Positions 26,813 through 37,934 of a DNA stretch of 64,000 bases are shown piece by piece; the first letter of the stretch is position 1; every line of letters begins with the position of its first letter. Both the position numbers and the translations under genes were made by a program. Source of the DNA: Methanobacteriaceae archaeon. GTDB lineage: Archaea > Methanobacteriota > Methanobacteria > Methanobacteriales > Methanobacteriaceae. The stretch lies in the NCBI GenBank assembly GCA_030656015.1, contig JAUSNX010000002.1, positions 1 through 64,000 on the forward strand, in the 5' to 3' direction. The notes beneath the pieces are model-generated. The model searched no databases. It saw only the letters and a program-made list of their open reading frames with translations, and was not told the origin of the DNA.

Positions 26813-28180
26813 TTATAGATCCTCAACATCAATCCCCAAATCATTCAATCGGCCACGAATATCATCAGATAAATCCCATTCTTTCTTTTCTCTGAGTTTC
26901 TGGCGAACATCCTTAATAATATCAAGTAATTCTCCAGAAATATCTCCATCATTAGACTTAACGGCCAAATCAAAGCCCATAATTTCCCCGAATTCATTGA
27001 AGAATGAAATTATATCTTTCAATACTTTTTCTGAAGGCCTTTTATCATCAAGGGCCTTATTCAATTCCTTAACAAAATTAAATATATTTGATAAAGCTTC
27101 AGGTGTATTAAAGTCATTGTCCATGGATTCCAGGAATTTAGTCTGATATTCTTCTAACAACCCAATAAAATACTCATCATCATTACCAGCAGAACTACCC
27201 AATAATTCATTAATCCTTTCCACCGTCTTTTGAATTCTCTTCAAACTCTTAGCGGCCTGTTCCAGCGTCTTCTCACTGAAATCAATAGGACTCCTATAAT
27301 GAGTAGATAATACAAAGAATCTGAATACCTGGGGATCGTGGTCCTCCAGTAAATCCCGGATGGTGATGAAGTTCCCCAGTGATTTAGACATCTTCTCCCC
27401 AGAAACATTTAAAAAGCCAGTGTGCATCCAGTATCTGACCATGGGGCTTTTACCAGAGGCAGCTTCCATCTGAGCTATCTCGGCCTCGTGGTGAGGAAAT
27501 ATTAAATCCAGGCCTCCCCCGTGGATATCGTACTGTGGCCCGAAGTATTCTTCGGTAATGGCCGTATCCTCAATGTGCCAGCCCGGTCTCCCAGTTCCCC
27601 AGGGTGAATCCCATAGTGGTTCTTCATCTCGCTTTTTCCACAAGGCGAAATCTCCCGGGTTCTTCTTGGTTTGATCAATATTCACCCGGTGAACATTTAA
27701 ATCCTCTAAATTACGCCTGGAAAGTTTCCCAAAGTTTTCAAATTTATCCTCATCAAAGTAAACTCCAGTGGAAGTTTCATAAGCAAAGCCCTTTTTAATA
27801 AGGGTTTCAATTTGAGTTATGATCTCTTGAACATGATCTGTGGCCCGGGCAAATAAATTAACTCCATTTACTCCTAGGGCTTCCATATCTTCCTGGTATC
27901 TCTTTTCAAACTTACGAGCTAATACTTTCGTGTCAGCATCTACCTCAGCAGACCTATTAATAATCTTATCATCAATATCAGTCACATTCTGGAGGTAGAA
28001 TACAGAATATCCCTTATATTCCAGGTACCGTTTTATCATATCAAAGGAGATGTAGGTACGGCCATGGCCAATATGGGCATCGTCATAGACAGTGGGTCCG
28101 CATACAAACAGTTTTACCCGTTGATCGTTCATCGGCTTAAACTCTTCTTTTTCACGGCTCATGGTGTTGTAAATTTTCAT
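26813..28180 (-). CDS. cysS: Cysteine--tRNA ligase
   Basis: This encodes 455 residues with the class I signatures DAHIGHGRTY (HIGH motif) and KMSKSLGN (KMSKS), zinc-binding CGPTVYD, the GGGLDLIFPHHEAE segment, and the usual length. It charges tRNA-Cys. The ATG at 28180 is preferred over the upstream GTG at 28189 (GAGAG and GTGGG lie upstream). The tRNA-Cys gene lies 84 bases upstream on the same strand. Many methanogens lack CysRS and use SepRS/SepCysS, so this organism uses the direct route at least in part. Confidence 0.95.
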   Translation of the reverse strand: MKIYNTMSREKEEFKPMNDQRVKLFVCGPTVYDDAHIGHGRTYISFDMIKRYLEYKGYSVFYLQNVTDIDDKIINRSAEVDADTKVLARKFEKRYQEDMEALGVNGVNLFARATDHVQEIITQIETLIKKGFAYETSTGVYFDEDKFENFGKLSRRNLEDLNVHRVNIDQTKKNPGDFALWKKRDEEPLWDSPWGTGRPGWHIEDTAITEEYFGPQYDIHGGGLDLIFPHHEAEIAQMEAASGKSPMVRYWMHTGFLNVSGEKMSKSLGNFITIRDLLEDHDPQVFRFFVLSTHYRSPIDFSEKTLEQAAKSLKRIQKTVERINELLGSSAGNDDEYFIGLLEEYQTKFLESMDNDFNTPEALSNIFNFVKELNKALDDKRPSEKVLKDIISFFNEFGEIMGFDLAVKSNDGDISGELLDIIKDVRQKLREKKEWDLSDDIRGRLNDLGIDVEDL

Positions 28181-28263
28181 TTTTCCCACTCTCTCGATAT
28201 AAATGATATACTCACTCTTTTAATTAATATAAAATTAGTTTTTAATTATTTAAATATAAAAAA

Positions 28264-28334
28264 GGCCAAGATTGGGATTTGAACCCAAGTATCATGGTTT
28301 GCAGCCATGCACCTCGCCTCTCGGTCATCTTGGC
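28264..28334 (-). tRNA. tRNA-Cys (anticodon GCA)
   Basis: Read on the minus strand: acceptor GCCAAGA / TCTTGGC, three-pair D stem, anticodon arm CATGG-CTGCAAA-CCATG with GCA, and T arm TTGGG-TTCAAAT-CCCAA. No CCA is encoded. The discriminator would be C, whereas tRNA-Cys normally has U73. It lies just upstream of cysS on the same strand, so the two may share a promoter. Confidence 0.92.
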
Positions 28335-28483
28335 ATAATTATCAGATAATACAATTAATTATCTAATGTTAATTATGAATCTCCTACCAAAAATTCTTTT
28401 CAGTTGGAATCCAACAAACTAAAGTTAACTATTGTTATATAAATAGTTTTTGATGAAGAATTACAAACCAGATAAGCAAAACA

Positions 28484-28515
28484 TTTATAAATAGAAATAA
28501 CATAACAATTGTTAT
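28484..28515 (+). promoter_or_regulatory. metY promoter with 14-bp palindromic operator
   Basis: A TATA-like TTTATAAATA (about 28484-28493) is followed by a perfect palindrome ATAACAATTGTTAT at 28502-28515. The start of transcription would fall at the right end of the palindrome, so a bound repressor would block the polymerase. A related half-site (CTATTGTTATA) lies about 75 bases upstream. Confidence 0.55.
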
Positions 28516-28533
28516 AATAGTAAATCTTACTAA

Positions 28534-29868
<1,335 letters not shown>

Positions 29869-30001
29869 TTAAGTAATTATCCACTAATTCATTCCATTTT
29901 TTGTATTTTTGATTAATCACTTGAAAAAAATGGCTAAAATAAAAAATAATTTAATAAATGCAGCCTAATATTTAGATATGCATCTGGTAAAGAGGAAGAA
30001 T

Positions 30002-31471
30002 ATGAAAAAAGAATCCGTGGGATTGGTAGAAACAAAATACTTTAATCTACCTGATGAACTTGATCTGGAAAGTGGTAAAAAGATCAAAAACATTACTTTA
30101 GCCTATGAAACCTATGGTAAATTAAATAAAAATAGAAACAACGCTATTTTAGTTTGCCATGCCCTTACCGGAGATGCTCATGCCGCAGGTTGGCATGAAG
30201 GGGATCGGAAGGCAGGATGGTGGGATATAATTATTGGTCCCGGTAAATGTCTGGACACTGAAAAATATTTCATAATTTGTTCCAATGTTCTGGGTGGATG
30301 TAAGGGTTCTACCGGGCCAGCATCAATTAATCCTCAAACAAAAAAACCATATGGTTTGGATTTTCCTTTGATAACTATTAAAGACATGATCAATGCTCAA
30401 AAAGAGCTCATTGATTATTTAGAAATAGAAAAATTATTGGCAGTTATTGGAGGATCCATGGGAGGCCTTCAAGTTTTACAATGGTGTGTATCATATCCCG
30501 AAATGGTTAAAATGGGAATTCCCATAGCAACAACTGCACTGTCATCTCCTCAGCAAATTGCATTTAATGAAGTAGGTAGAAGAGCCATCATATCCGATCC
30601 GGAATGGAATGAAGGAGATTACTACCATAAAAATGCTCCCAAAAATGGTTTAAGTCTGGCCAGGATGATTGGACATATAACTTATCTCTCTTCAGAATCT
30701 ATGTATCAGAAATTTGGCCGTAGGCTTCAGGACAAGGAAGAATACAGTTTTGATTTTGATCTGGATTTTGAGGTGGAAAGTTACCTCCACTACCAGGGCG
30801 AATCATTTGTAAAGAGGTTTGATGCAAATTCATATCTTTATATTACAAAAGCTGTGGATTATTTTGATTTAACCAGTAATGGTTCACTGGCCGAAGGTTT
30901 AAAAAATATTAAAGCCAAAATAATGGTTATCTCTGTTGATTCTGACTGGTTATACACCCCAGAAGAGTCAGAAGAAATAGTTATGGCATTAAACGCTAAT
31001 GAAATAGATGTTAGTTACTTTGAAATTAAATCTCCCTATGGACATGATGCTTTTTTACTAGAATCAGGCCAATTAAATTATATAATTGGCGGTTTTCTAT
31101 CAGATATGGTGGTTCAGGACGTTATGGCAGATGAAATACCACTAATTCATGAAGAATCAACCATTGAAGATGCCGCTAATTTAATGATGGATTGTAAAGT
31201 TACCCATTTACCTGTGGTATCAAATGACAAGATATTAATCGGAATTGTGACTGCATGGGACATATCAAAAGCTGTAGCCCTTAAATGCAGTAATTTAGAG
31301 CAGATAATGACTCGAGAGGTTATTGTATGTCAAGCAGATGAACCTATAGAAAAAGCTGCTGAGAAGATGAAAAAATATAATATATCCTCACTTCCGGTGG
31401 TTGATGAAGATCAGAAAATTAAGGGAATCATTACTACTGATCAGATTAGTACACTTATCACTAAACACTGA
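30002..31471 (+). CDS. metX: Homoserine O-acetyltransferase with C-terminal CBS pair
   Basis: This encodes 489 residues. The alpha/beta-hydrolase part (1-370) has the nucleophile elbow [12 protein letters not shown] (Ser about 150), catalytic Asp in VDSDWLY and His in YGHDAFLLE. Residues about 373-489 are two CBS domains, an arrangement known in methanogen MetX and likely a nucleotide sensor. It makes O-acetylhomoserine for MetY. AGAGG six bases before ATG 30002 decides the start over 29978. Confidence 0.92.
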   Translation: MKKESVGLVETKYFNLPDELDLESGKKIKNITLAYETYGKLNKNRNNAILVCHALTGDAHAAGWHEGDRKAGWWDIIIGPGKCLDTEKYFIICSNVLGGCKGSTGPASINPQTKKPYGLDFPLITIKDMINAQKELIDYLEIEKLLAVIGGSMGGLQVLQWCVSYPEMVKMGIPIATTALSSPQQIAFNEVGRRAIISDPEWNEGDYYHKNAPKNGLSLARMIGHITYLSSESMYQKFGRRLQDKEEYSFDFDLDFEVESYLHYQGESFVKRFDANSYLYITKAVDYFDLTSNGSLAEGLKNIKAKIMVISVDSDWLYTPEESEEIVMALNANEIDVSYFEIKSPYGHDAFLLESGQLNYIIGGFLSDMVVQDVMADEIPLIHEESTIEDAANLMMDCKVTHLPVVSNDKILIGIVTAWDISKAVALKCSNLEQIMTREVIVCQADEPIEKAAEKMKKYNISSLPVVDEDQKIKGIITTDQISTLITKH

Positions 31472-31598
31472 TTAATTCTAAAATTTCTTAGTCTGAAACA
31501 TTATATGAATCTCATACAAAATATATAACCTATTAAATGTCATAAAACATAATTTAAACTAATTAATTTAACAATTTGAATTAGGAGATAATGATATT

Positions 31599-32765
31599 AT
31601 GATTTATATGGATAACTCAGCCACTTCACACTTAGATCCTGAAGTTCTAAGAGAAATGGAACCATTTTTAAAAGAAGAATTTGGTAATGCATCTACTTTC
31701 TATTCTCTAGGTAGAGATGCACGTAAAGCATTAGAAATCGCCAGAGAAAATGTTGCCGCACTAATAGGGGCCAGCCCACAGGAAATAATATTCACCAGTG
31801 GAGGTACTGAGTCCGATAACATGGCCATAAAAGGAACTGCTTATAAGTGGAAAAGTAAAGGAAAGCACATAATTACCAGTGTTATTGAGCATCCCGCTGT
31901 CAGAGAAACTTGTAAATACCTGGAAACACAGGGTTTTGAAGTTACTTATCTTCCGGTTTATGAGGAAGGAATAGTTAGAGTTTCTGATGTGGAAGCTGCC
32001 ATAAGGGATGATACTATCCTTATCACTATAATGCACGCCAACAATGAGATTGGAACTATTCAACCCATTGCTGAAATTGGAAAAATAGCCCGAGAAAAAG
32101 GAATTTACTTCCACACCGATGCGGTGCAAAGTGTTGGTAAAATACCGGTGGATGTTGCTGAATTAAATGTAGACCTTTTATCATTATCTGCCCATAAATT
32201 GAATGGGCCAAAAGGTATTGGTGCCATTTATATAAGAAAAGGAATAGTTCTAGAGCCTTTAATTCACGGTGGAGGTCATGAGCGAGGTATTAGGCCGGGA
32301 ACTGAAAATATTCCCAGTATAGTTGGATTAGGAAAAGCATGCTCTCTGGCCAATTCTAATTTAGAAGAAAACAGGGTTTATATCAGTAAATTAAGGGATT
32401 CATTAATTGATGGTGTTCTGGAGAATATTGAAGAGTCTTACCTTAATGGTGATAGAACCAATAGACTACCAAATAATGCTCATTTCAGATTCACTGGGAT
32501 AGAAGGAGAATCACTAGTATTACATCTTGATTCTAAAAACATTGCTGCTTCTACCGGTTCTGCATGTTCTTCTAAGAATTTAGAGCCTTCACACGTTTTA
32601 ATGGCTTTAGGATTGGAAGAAGTTGCAGCTCATGGATCACTTAGATTAACTTTGGGCAAAGAAAATAAACCGGAAGACATACCATATACTATAACATCTA
32701 TTAAAGAAGCTGTTGAAACTCTGCGGAAATTATCACCCCTATGGTGTAGTGCAGAGAATTTATGA
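31599..32765 (+). CDS. iscS: Cysteine desulfurase, NifS/IscS family
   Basis: This encodes 388 residues of class V aminotransferase fold: TSGGTESDNMAIKG, HTDAVQSVGK, the PLP lysine in LSAHKLNGPKG and the loop cysteine in STGSACSSKN that accepts sulfur. It supplies sulfur for Fe-S clusters and tRNA thiolation. Ten bases separate it from iscU, so the two form an operon. GGAGA precedes the ATG. Confidence 0.95.
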   Translation: MIYMDNSATSHLDPEVLREMEPFLKEEFGNASTFYSLGRDARKALEIARENVAALIGASPQEIIFTSGGTESDNMAIKGTAYKWKSKGKHIITSVIEHPAVRETCKYLETQGFEVTYLPVYEEGIVRVSDVEAAIRDDTILITIMHANNEIGTIQPIAEIGKIAREKGIYFHTDAVQSVGKIPVDVAELNVDLLSLSAHKLNGPKGIGAIYIRKGIVLEPLIHGGGHERGIRPGTENIPSIVGLGKACSLANSNLEENRVYISKLRDSLIDGVLENIEESYLNGDRTNRLPNNAHFRFTGIEGESLVLHLDSKNIAASTGSACSSKNLEPSHVLMALGLEEVAAHGSLRLTLGKENKPEDIPYTITSIKEAVETLRKLSPLWCSAENL

Positions 32766-32774
32766 GGTGAAATA

Positions 32775-33158
32775 ATGTATACTGACAAAGTAATGGATCA
32801 TTTCTCTAATCCCAGAAACGTGGGAGATATTCCTGATGCAAGCGGTGAGGGAACCGTGGGAAATCCTACATGTGGTGATTTAATGACTATTTACATCAAA
32901 GTTAAAGACGATGTAATTGAAGACATTAAATTTAAAACCTTTGGCTGTGGTGCAGCTATTGCTACCAGCAGTATGGTAACTGAACTGGCCATGGGCAAAA
33001 ACGTGGATGAAGCCTTAAAAATAACCCGAAACGATGTGGCCGATGCTCTGGAAGGTTTACCACCAGTTAAAATGCATTGTTCCAATTTGGCCGCCGATGC
33101 CTTGCAGGCTGCTATTGAAGATTATAAGAAGAAAAAGGCCGAAAAGAAAAAAGAATAA
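32775..33158 (+). CDS. iscU: IscU-type Fe-S cluster scaffold
   Basis: This encodes 127 residues with three scaffold cysteines, Cys33 (GNPTCGDL), Cys58 (FGCGAAIA) and Cys102 (KMHCSNLA), and a Lys-rich tail. It receives sulfur from IscS and builds [2Fe-2S]/[4Fe-4S] clusters, relevant to the many Fe-S proteins nearby. GAGGTGA precedes the ATG. Slightly shorter and more charged at the end than bacterial IscU. Confidence 0.95.
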   Translation: MYTDKVMDHFSNPRNVGDIPDASGEGTVGNPTCGDLMTIYIKVKDDVIEDIKFKTFGCGAAIATSSMVTELAMGKNVDEALKITRNDVADALEGLPPVKMHCSNLAADALQAAIEDYKKKKAEKKKE

Positions 33159-33268
33159 TAATTTTTAATTTCTTTTCTTTAATTTTAATTTTTTTAAAAT
33201 ACCTTATTTAAATTCTATTAATTAAATGGATTTAATAACTGTGAATCACATTTTTATATCCGAATATT

Positions 33269-33634
33269 CTATTTATGATCCGAAATAGCTCTGGAGATAG
33301 CATATTCTAGATGTTCCTTCTTTATAGGTTTACTTAAAACAATAGCGTCTTCTGATAGTTGTAAAGATTTATTTAAGCAATTTTTAATAAAAACAGTTAT
33401 GAATATTATTGGAATTTTATAAAGATTTTCTATTTTATGGGCCGCTTCTACACCACTCATGGGGCATTTCAATTTTATATTGATTAAAATTAGATCTGGA
33501 TTTAAATTTCCGGCATATTGAATTGCCTCTTCTCCACTGGAAGCTACAGCTATCACATTATGGCCTAAATTTCCTAAAATGGTTTTTAAATCCAAAATAG
33601 TGCTAGATTCAGTTTCAGCAATTAAAATATTCAT
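33269..33634 (-). CDS. Stand-alone response-regulator receiver domain lacking the acceptor Asp
   Basis: This encodes 121 residues covering one receiver domain: N-terminal acidic pocket IAETES, a strand with [11 protein letters not shown], the Thr in IFITVF and Lys in LSKPI. The phosphorylation position holds Asn52 instead of Asp (usually LILMDI), so phosphotransfer to this site is not expected. The start is taken at the ATG MNILIAE; a GTG at 33646 is the alternative. It probably acts by protein binding. No kinase is adjacent. Confidence 0.78.
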   Translation of the reverse strand: MNILIAETESSTILDLKTILGNLGHNVIAVASSGEEAIQYAGNLNPDLILINIKLKCPMSGVEAAHKIENLYKIPIIFITVFIKNCLNKSLQLSEDAIVLSKPIKKEHLEYAISRAISDHK

Positions 33635-33768
33635 GAAAATCAACACATTTTCCTATAGCGATTAATAATTATTAATATTTTATATTTACTATTATTTTTA
33701 TAGATATTAATTTAAAAAGATGCAAATATTTCAGAATAATAAAAAAATTAATAACTATTTCAATTGAG

Positions 33769-34128
33769 CTATTCCATAATCGGCTCCATAATAACTGAAA
33801 CATTACCCTCAGTATCCTCAAAGGCGGCCATTACCCCAATTCCAGGAACAATCATTTTCTCAGTGATCATGGTACCACCATTCTTTTGAATTTTCTCAGC
33901 AAATTTATCAAAAGAATCAACAGCAATGGTGTTTTTAACAATATCACCCATTTCTTTAGTCATTAAGGCCCCATCGATTCCAGGTTCACCTTCTTCACCG
34001 GTTTTTATTAACCAGTAATCAAATGGTCCATCCCATTTTGTTATTTCCCATCCAAACACATCTTCATAGAATTTTATGGCCCTTTCTGGATTATCTACAG
34101 GTATTTCAAAATGAATTACTCTATTCAT
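33769..34128 (-). CDS. VOC-family (glyoxalase-fold) protein
   Basis: This encodes 119 residues with a beta-alpha-beta-beta-beta VOC repeat: RVIHFEIPVDNPERAIKFYE, GWEITKWDGP and a C-terminal AFEDTEGNVSVIMEP. The metal ligands of glyoxalase I are only partly suggested (His6, a Glu near the end). Substrate unknown. AAAGGAGTGATT precedes the ATG. Confidence 0.8.
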   Translation of the reverse strand: MNRVIHFEIPVDNPERAIKFYEDVFGWEITKWDGPFDYWLIKTGEEGEPGIDGALMTKEMGDIVKNTIAVDSFDKFAEKIQKNGGTMITEKMIVPGIGVMAAFEDTEGNVSVIMEPIME

Positions 34129-34396
34129 ATAATCACTCCTTTTTAACTTCCATTGTATATATTTGAATTTATGAGATATAATTTTATGAGACCTATAATT
34201 CCTTAAAAAATGAATATTAATATTTTTTAAAAAATTGTAAAAAATAGGCCTAGCTTATATTTATTTTTAGATTTCCTTATTTACACAATAGATGCTCTAC
34301 TCATGATTTTAATGGATAATTAATTCATTTTAAAGGAATTTACTCTAAAATAGGTTTATTTTGATTCCCTAGTATTGCATGAGAATATGCATATGT

Positions 34397-34409
34397 GGTG
34401 ATTATCACC
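34397..34409. promoter_or_regulatory. 13-bp palindrome upstream of the Lrp gene
   Basis: GGTGAT-T-ATCACC is a perfect inverted repeat about 160 bases before the Lrp-like start. It is a candidate binding site; nothing identifies the protein. The rest of the 438-base gap (34129-34566) is AT-rich and holds the direct repeat and TATA region listed separately. Confidence 0.4.
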
Positions 34410-34445
34410 CAAATACTAAAAATTTCTCAAAATAAAAATTTTATT

Positions 34446-34502
34446 TGGTAAATTTCCTAATAAATAAAAAAATATTGGTAATCTTCCCATATATTTATAT
34501 AT
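34446..34502 (+). promoter_or_regulatory. Lrp gene promoter with 30-bp spaced direct repeats
   Basis: TTGGTAAnnTTCC occurs at 34446-34457 and 34476-34487, thirty bases apart (about three helical turns), directly before a TATA-like CATATATTTATATAT (about 34488-34502). This placement suits an Lrp-family activator or autoregulation. The repeat is seen; the binding protein is inferred from the gene it precedes. Confidence 0.45.
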
Positions 34503-34566
34503 TAATAGTAGGATACTAAGTTTAATTATAAAAATTTAGAAAATTTAATAAATATGGTGAAATTAA

Positions 34567-35007
34567 ATGGATGAGATAGATTCGGATATAATTCGCTCCC
34601 TGATGAAAAATTCTAGGATAACCCTCTCCCAAATGTCAAAAGACATAGACGTGCCGGATGCCACAATTTCCAACCGACTGAAAAAGCTGGAAAATGATGC
34701 TATAAAACAATATACTGTAATTTTAGATCAAAACAAACTAGGTTTAACAGTTACGGCTATTATAATTATTCAAACAGAATCAGAAAAGCATGGAAATGTT
34801 GAAATTGAACTATCTAAGCTCGCAGAAGTGTCAGAAGTTTATAGTATTTCTGGAGAATATGATATTCTTATTAAAGTCTGGGCCCAGGATCTAGAAGAGC
34901 TTAATAAGATAGTAAACAGTAAAATTCGTTCGGTAGATGGAGTAGAAGACTTAACTGAAATGATTGTAATGGAAAGAGTTAAAGAAACCATGACTCCGCC
35001 GTTTTAA
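34567..35007 (+). CDS. Lrp/AsnC-family transcriptional regulator
   Basis: This encodes 146 residues: N-terminal winged helix-turn-helix ([30 protein letters not shown]) and C-terminal ligand-binding RAM domain ([21 protein letters not shown]). Such regulators respond to amino acids or other small molecules and form octameric discs. GGTGA lies before the ATG. Its promoter carries spaced direct repeats that could be its own sites. Confidence 0.9.
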   Translation: MDEIDSDIIRSLMKNSRITLSQMSKDIDVPDATISNRLKKLENDAIKQYTVILDQNKLGLTVTAIIIIQTESEKHGNVEIELSKLAEVSEVYSISGEYDILIKVWAQDLEELNKIVNSKIRSVDGVEDLTEMIVMERVKETMTPPF

Positions 35008-35087
35008 TTAAATCTAGCCATATTATATCCATTCATATTATAAATCATTATAAATAATCAATATAATCAAAAAAGGAGGTGAACGGC

Positions 35088-36329
35088 TTGTACATAAGTG
35101 AGTTTATTAAAAAACCAGTCATTACCCCAGATGGTGCTGAAATTGGAAAATTAAAAGACGTGATAGTCTCACCACTTCACTCATACCCCATAATTAAAGC
35201 CCTTACAATAAATACTTCTGATAAAAAATTAATGAATATATCCTGGAAATATGTGGATAATATAAATAAAGAAATAATCCTTAAATCTGATTTAAATCAA
35301 TTAAAAGAATACGAATTAAAAAAGCATGAAATATATCTTTTTAAAGATGTCATTGATAGACAAGTAGTAGATATTGAGGATAAAAAAGTCAGACGAGTGA
35401 ATGATCTTAAAATATCACCTACTAATGGCCATTATCATGTAATTGGCGTTGATATTGGATTCAGCGGCATATTAAGAAGATTAGGCTTGGAAAAAATTAC
35501 TAAACCACTGGGCATTAGTTCAAGCGAAGACCTCATCTCCTGGGAAGATATTGACACTTTAAAAAGTGATTATTCAAAACTTAAATTAAAAGTTCCTAAA
35601 CAAAATATAAAAAAGCTCCACCCGGCAGATATGGCCGAAATTATGGACCAATTAGGCCTAAACGAATCATTAACCATTTTAAATTCATTGGATGATGAAT
35701 CTGCAGCAGACGCTTTAGAGGAAATTTCCCCGGAAAGACAAGTATCTTTACTGGAAGGGATGGAAAGTAAACGTGCTGCAGAAATTCTGGATGAAATGTC
35801 TCCTGATGATGCTGCAGATGTTTTAGCAGATTTAACAGAAGAAAAAGCTGAAGAATTACTGGATTTAATGGAACCTGAAGAATCTAAAGATTTGAGGGAG
35901 TTATTAGAATATCCTGAAAACACCGCCGGTGGAATAATGACCACCGAATTTGCAGAAGTAAATCAGAAATTAACTGCCGGTGAAGTAATGAATTCACTCC
36001 GTGAGATTGCTAAAGATGTAGAAACAATTTATTATATCTATGTAGTTTCTAAAGATGAAGATCTGGTGGGAGTAACTTCCATAAGAGATATTCTATTAGT
36101 AGATCCAGAAACCCCGGTTGCTGATTTTATGCACACTAACATCATCAAAGTGGATGTGATGGAAGATCAACATGATGTGGCCCAACAAATTGCTAAATAC
36201 AATTTGATAGCTCTACCCGTTGTGGAAAATGAAAGTAAATTAAAGGGTATTATTACTGTAGATGATGCCATAGATATTGTTCTTCCCACCGCATGGAAAA
36301 AAAGAGTTCCCAGGATGTTTGGAAGATAA
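35088..36329 (+). CDS. PRC-barrel / MgtE N-domain / CBS-pair protein
   Basis: This encodes 413 residues. PRC-barrel-like region (about 1-160), then MgtE intracellular N-domain (about 180-285: LHPADMAEIMDQL, ESKRAAEILDEM, SPDDAADVLADL), then two CBS domains (about 290-410: AEVNQKLTAGEVM, DFMHTNIIKVD). There is no membrane part, so it is a soluble form of the MgtE sensor module, known to sense Mg2+. TTG start with GGAGGTGA at 35075 deciding it. It directly precedes an Nramp-related transporter, which suggests it gates or senses for that transporter. Confidence 0.85.
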   Translation: MYISEFIKKPVITPDGAEIGKLKDVIVSPLHSYPIIKALTINTSDKKLMNISWKYVDNINKEIILKSDLNQLKEYELKKHEIYLFKDVIDRQVVDIEDKKVRRVNDLKISPTNGHYHVIGVDIGFSGILRRLGLEKITKPLGISSSEDLISWEDIDTLKSDYSKLKLKVPKQNIKKLHPADMAEIMDQLGLNESLTILNSLDDESAADALEEISPERQVSLLEGMESKRAAEILDEMSPDDAADVLADLTEEKAEELLDLMEPEESKDLRELLEYPENTAGGIMTTEFAEVNQKLTAGEVMNSLREIAKDVETIYYIYVVSKDEDLVGVTSIRDILLVDPETPVADFMHTNIIKVDVMEDQHDVAQQIAKYNLIALPVVENESKLKGIITVDDAIDIVLPTAWKKRVPRMFGR

Positions 36330-36562
36330 ATAATAATTTTCAATTAAATTTTTAATATGGATTTAAAATAAATTAAAGTTGATTTAACGATTTAATTCCA
36401 GTTATAGTTTAATAGTTATAGTATAATTATAGCCCATAAGGTCTTTTTAACCTAATATCCTCCTGATTTAATAATAATTTAAAAAATAGTCATTATCCTT
36501 AATTTTTTAAATTAATTTCAACTGATTAAATTAATAATAAACTAATAATAGCCGTGATAACT

Positions 36563-37822
36563 ATGGATTTCCGTATTTTTAGCCGTAAGATTCTTAAAAA
36601 TCCTTTCATTATCAGCTTTATAATTTTTCTCTCAGTGATGGGACCCGGTATAATTACTGCAAACGTGGATAATGATGCTGGAGGAATAACCACATATTCA
36701 CTGGCCGGTTCACAGTTTGGTTATAGTTTATTATGGCTATTTGTTCCCATGATAATAGCATTAGCTGTTATTCAAGAAATGGGAGTGAGAATGGGTATTG
36801 TAACGGGTAAAGGATTGGCTGATCTAATTCGTGAGAAGGTAGGGGTTAAATTCACATTCTTAATGATGATAGCTCTTCTACTTGCCAATTTTGGTAATGT
36901 ATTGGCTGAATTTTCAGGAATTGCAGTGAGTACTGGAATTTTTGGTATACCTCGAGTTATAGCCTTACCCCTGGCCGCACTATTTGTATGGCTTTTGGTA
37001 GTAAAAGGAACTTATAAAAGTGTGGAAAAAATCTTTTTGTTAGCTTCTGCTCTTTATATTTCATACATCATTGCTGGATTTCTAGCCCAGCCCAACTGGG
37101 GATTTGCTGCCCAAAGTTTGATAATACCCCAGGTAACCCTTAGTACTGCATATATAACCATGGTAATAGGAATGGTAGGTACTACTATTGCTCCCTGGAT
37201 GATGTTCTATCTCCAATCCTCCGTGGTAGAAAAAGGAATTAGTTTAAAAAACCTGAAATATTCTAAAGCAGACGCGGTTATTGGAGCTATTGTAGTTAAT
37301 ATTGTGGCTTTTTTCATAGTTTTGGCCTGTGCTGCAACCATATTTAGTAGTGGAATAGAAGTAAACGATGTTGCAGATGTTTCAAAAGCACTGGTTCCTC
37401 TCGCCGGGCAATATGCTAGTATACTATTTGCCTTTGGTTTTTTAAATGCTTCTTTATTTGCAGCCAGTATATTGCCTCTTTCTACGGCATATTATGTTTG
37501 TGAAAGTTTAGGTTTTGAAGCTGGAGTTTCTAAAAGCTTCCGGGAAGCACCCATCTTTCATGGATTATATCTGGGATTGATAATATTAGCCGTTATAATA
37601 ATCATGATTCCTAATGTGCCTTTATTATCCATTCTTTATCTTTCCCAAGTAGCTAATGGATTGCTTCTACCATTTGTATTGATATTAATGCTTTTAATCA
37701 TTAATGACAAAACAATTATGGGTGAACATGTTAATTCCCGATTATTTAACTTCATTTCCATTGCTACTGTTTTAATTGTAATGGGCCTTAGTGTCGGACT
37801 GGTAATAAGTATGATAATCTAG
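36563..37822 (+). CDS. Nramp-related divalent cation transporter with altered TM1/TM6 motifs
   Basis: This encodes 419 residues with about 11 membrane segments. Nramp landmarks are present (GPGIITANVDNDAGG, FGYSLLW, GTTIAPWMMFYLQSSVV). The TM1 DPGN motif reads DNDA, and in TM6 the metal-binding Met (usually MPHN) is replaced (APWM). These changes resemble Nramp-related Mg2+ transporters more than Mn/Fe Nramps; this is inference from the motif changes and from the MgtE_N-CBS neighbour 233 bases upstream. GTGAT is the nearest ribosome-binding sequence to ATG 36563. Confidence 0.85.
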   Translation: MDFRIFSRKILKNPFIISFIIFLSVMGPGIITANVDNDAGGITTYSLAGSQFGYSLLWLFVPMIIALAVIQEMGVRMGIVTGKGLADLIREKVGVKFTFLMMIALLLANFGNVLAEFSGIAVSTGIFGIPRVIALPLAALFVWLLVVKGTYKSVEKIFLLASALYISYIIAGFLAQPNWGFAAQSLIIPQVTLSTAYITMVIGMVGTTIAPWMMFYLQSSVVEKGISLKNLKYSKADAVIGAIVVNIVAFFIVLACAATIFSSGIEVNDVADVSKALVPLAGQYASILFAFGFLNASLFAASILPLSTAYYVCESLGFEAGVSKSFREAPIFHGLYLGLIILAVIIIMIPNVPLLSILYLSQVANGLLLPFVLILMLLIINDKTIMGEHVNSRLFNFISIATVLIVMGLSVGLVISMII

Positions 37823-37934
37823 AATTAATTATTTTATTCTAGTAGTTTTTCAAATCCAGTTAAAATTAGTATTAAATCAGGCTTAACTAAATTAAAAATA
37901 TTAAAAAGTAGCACCTAAATAAATAAAATATATA

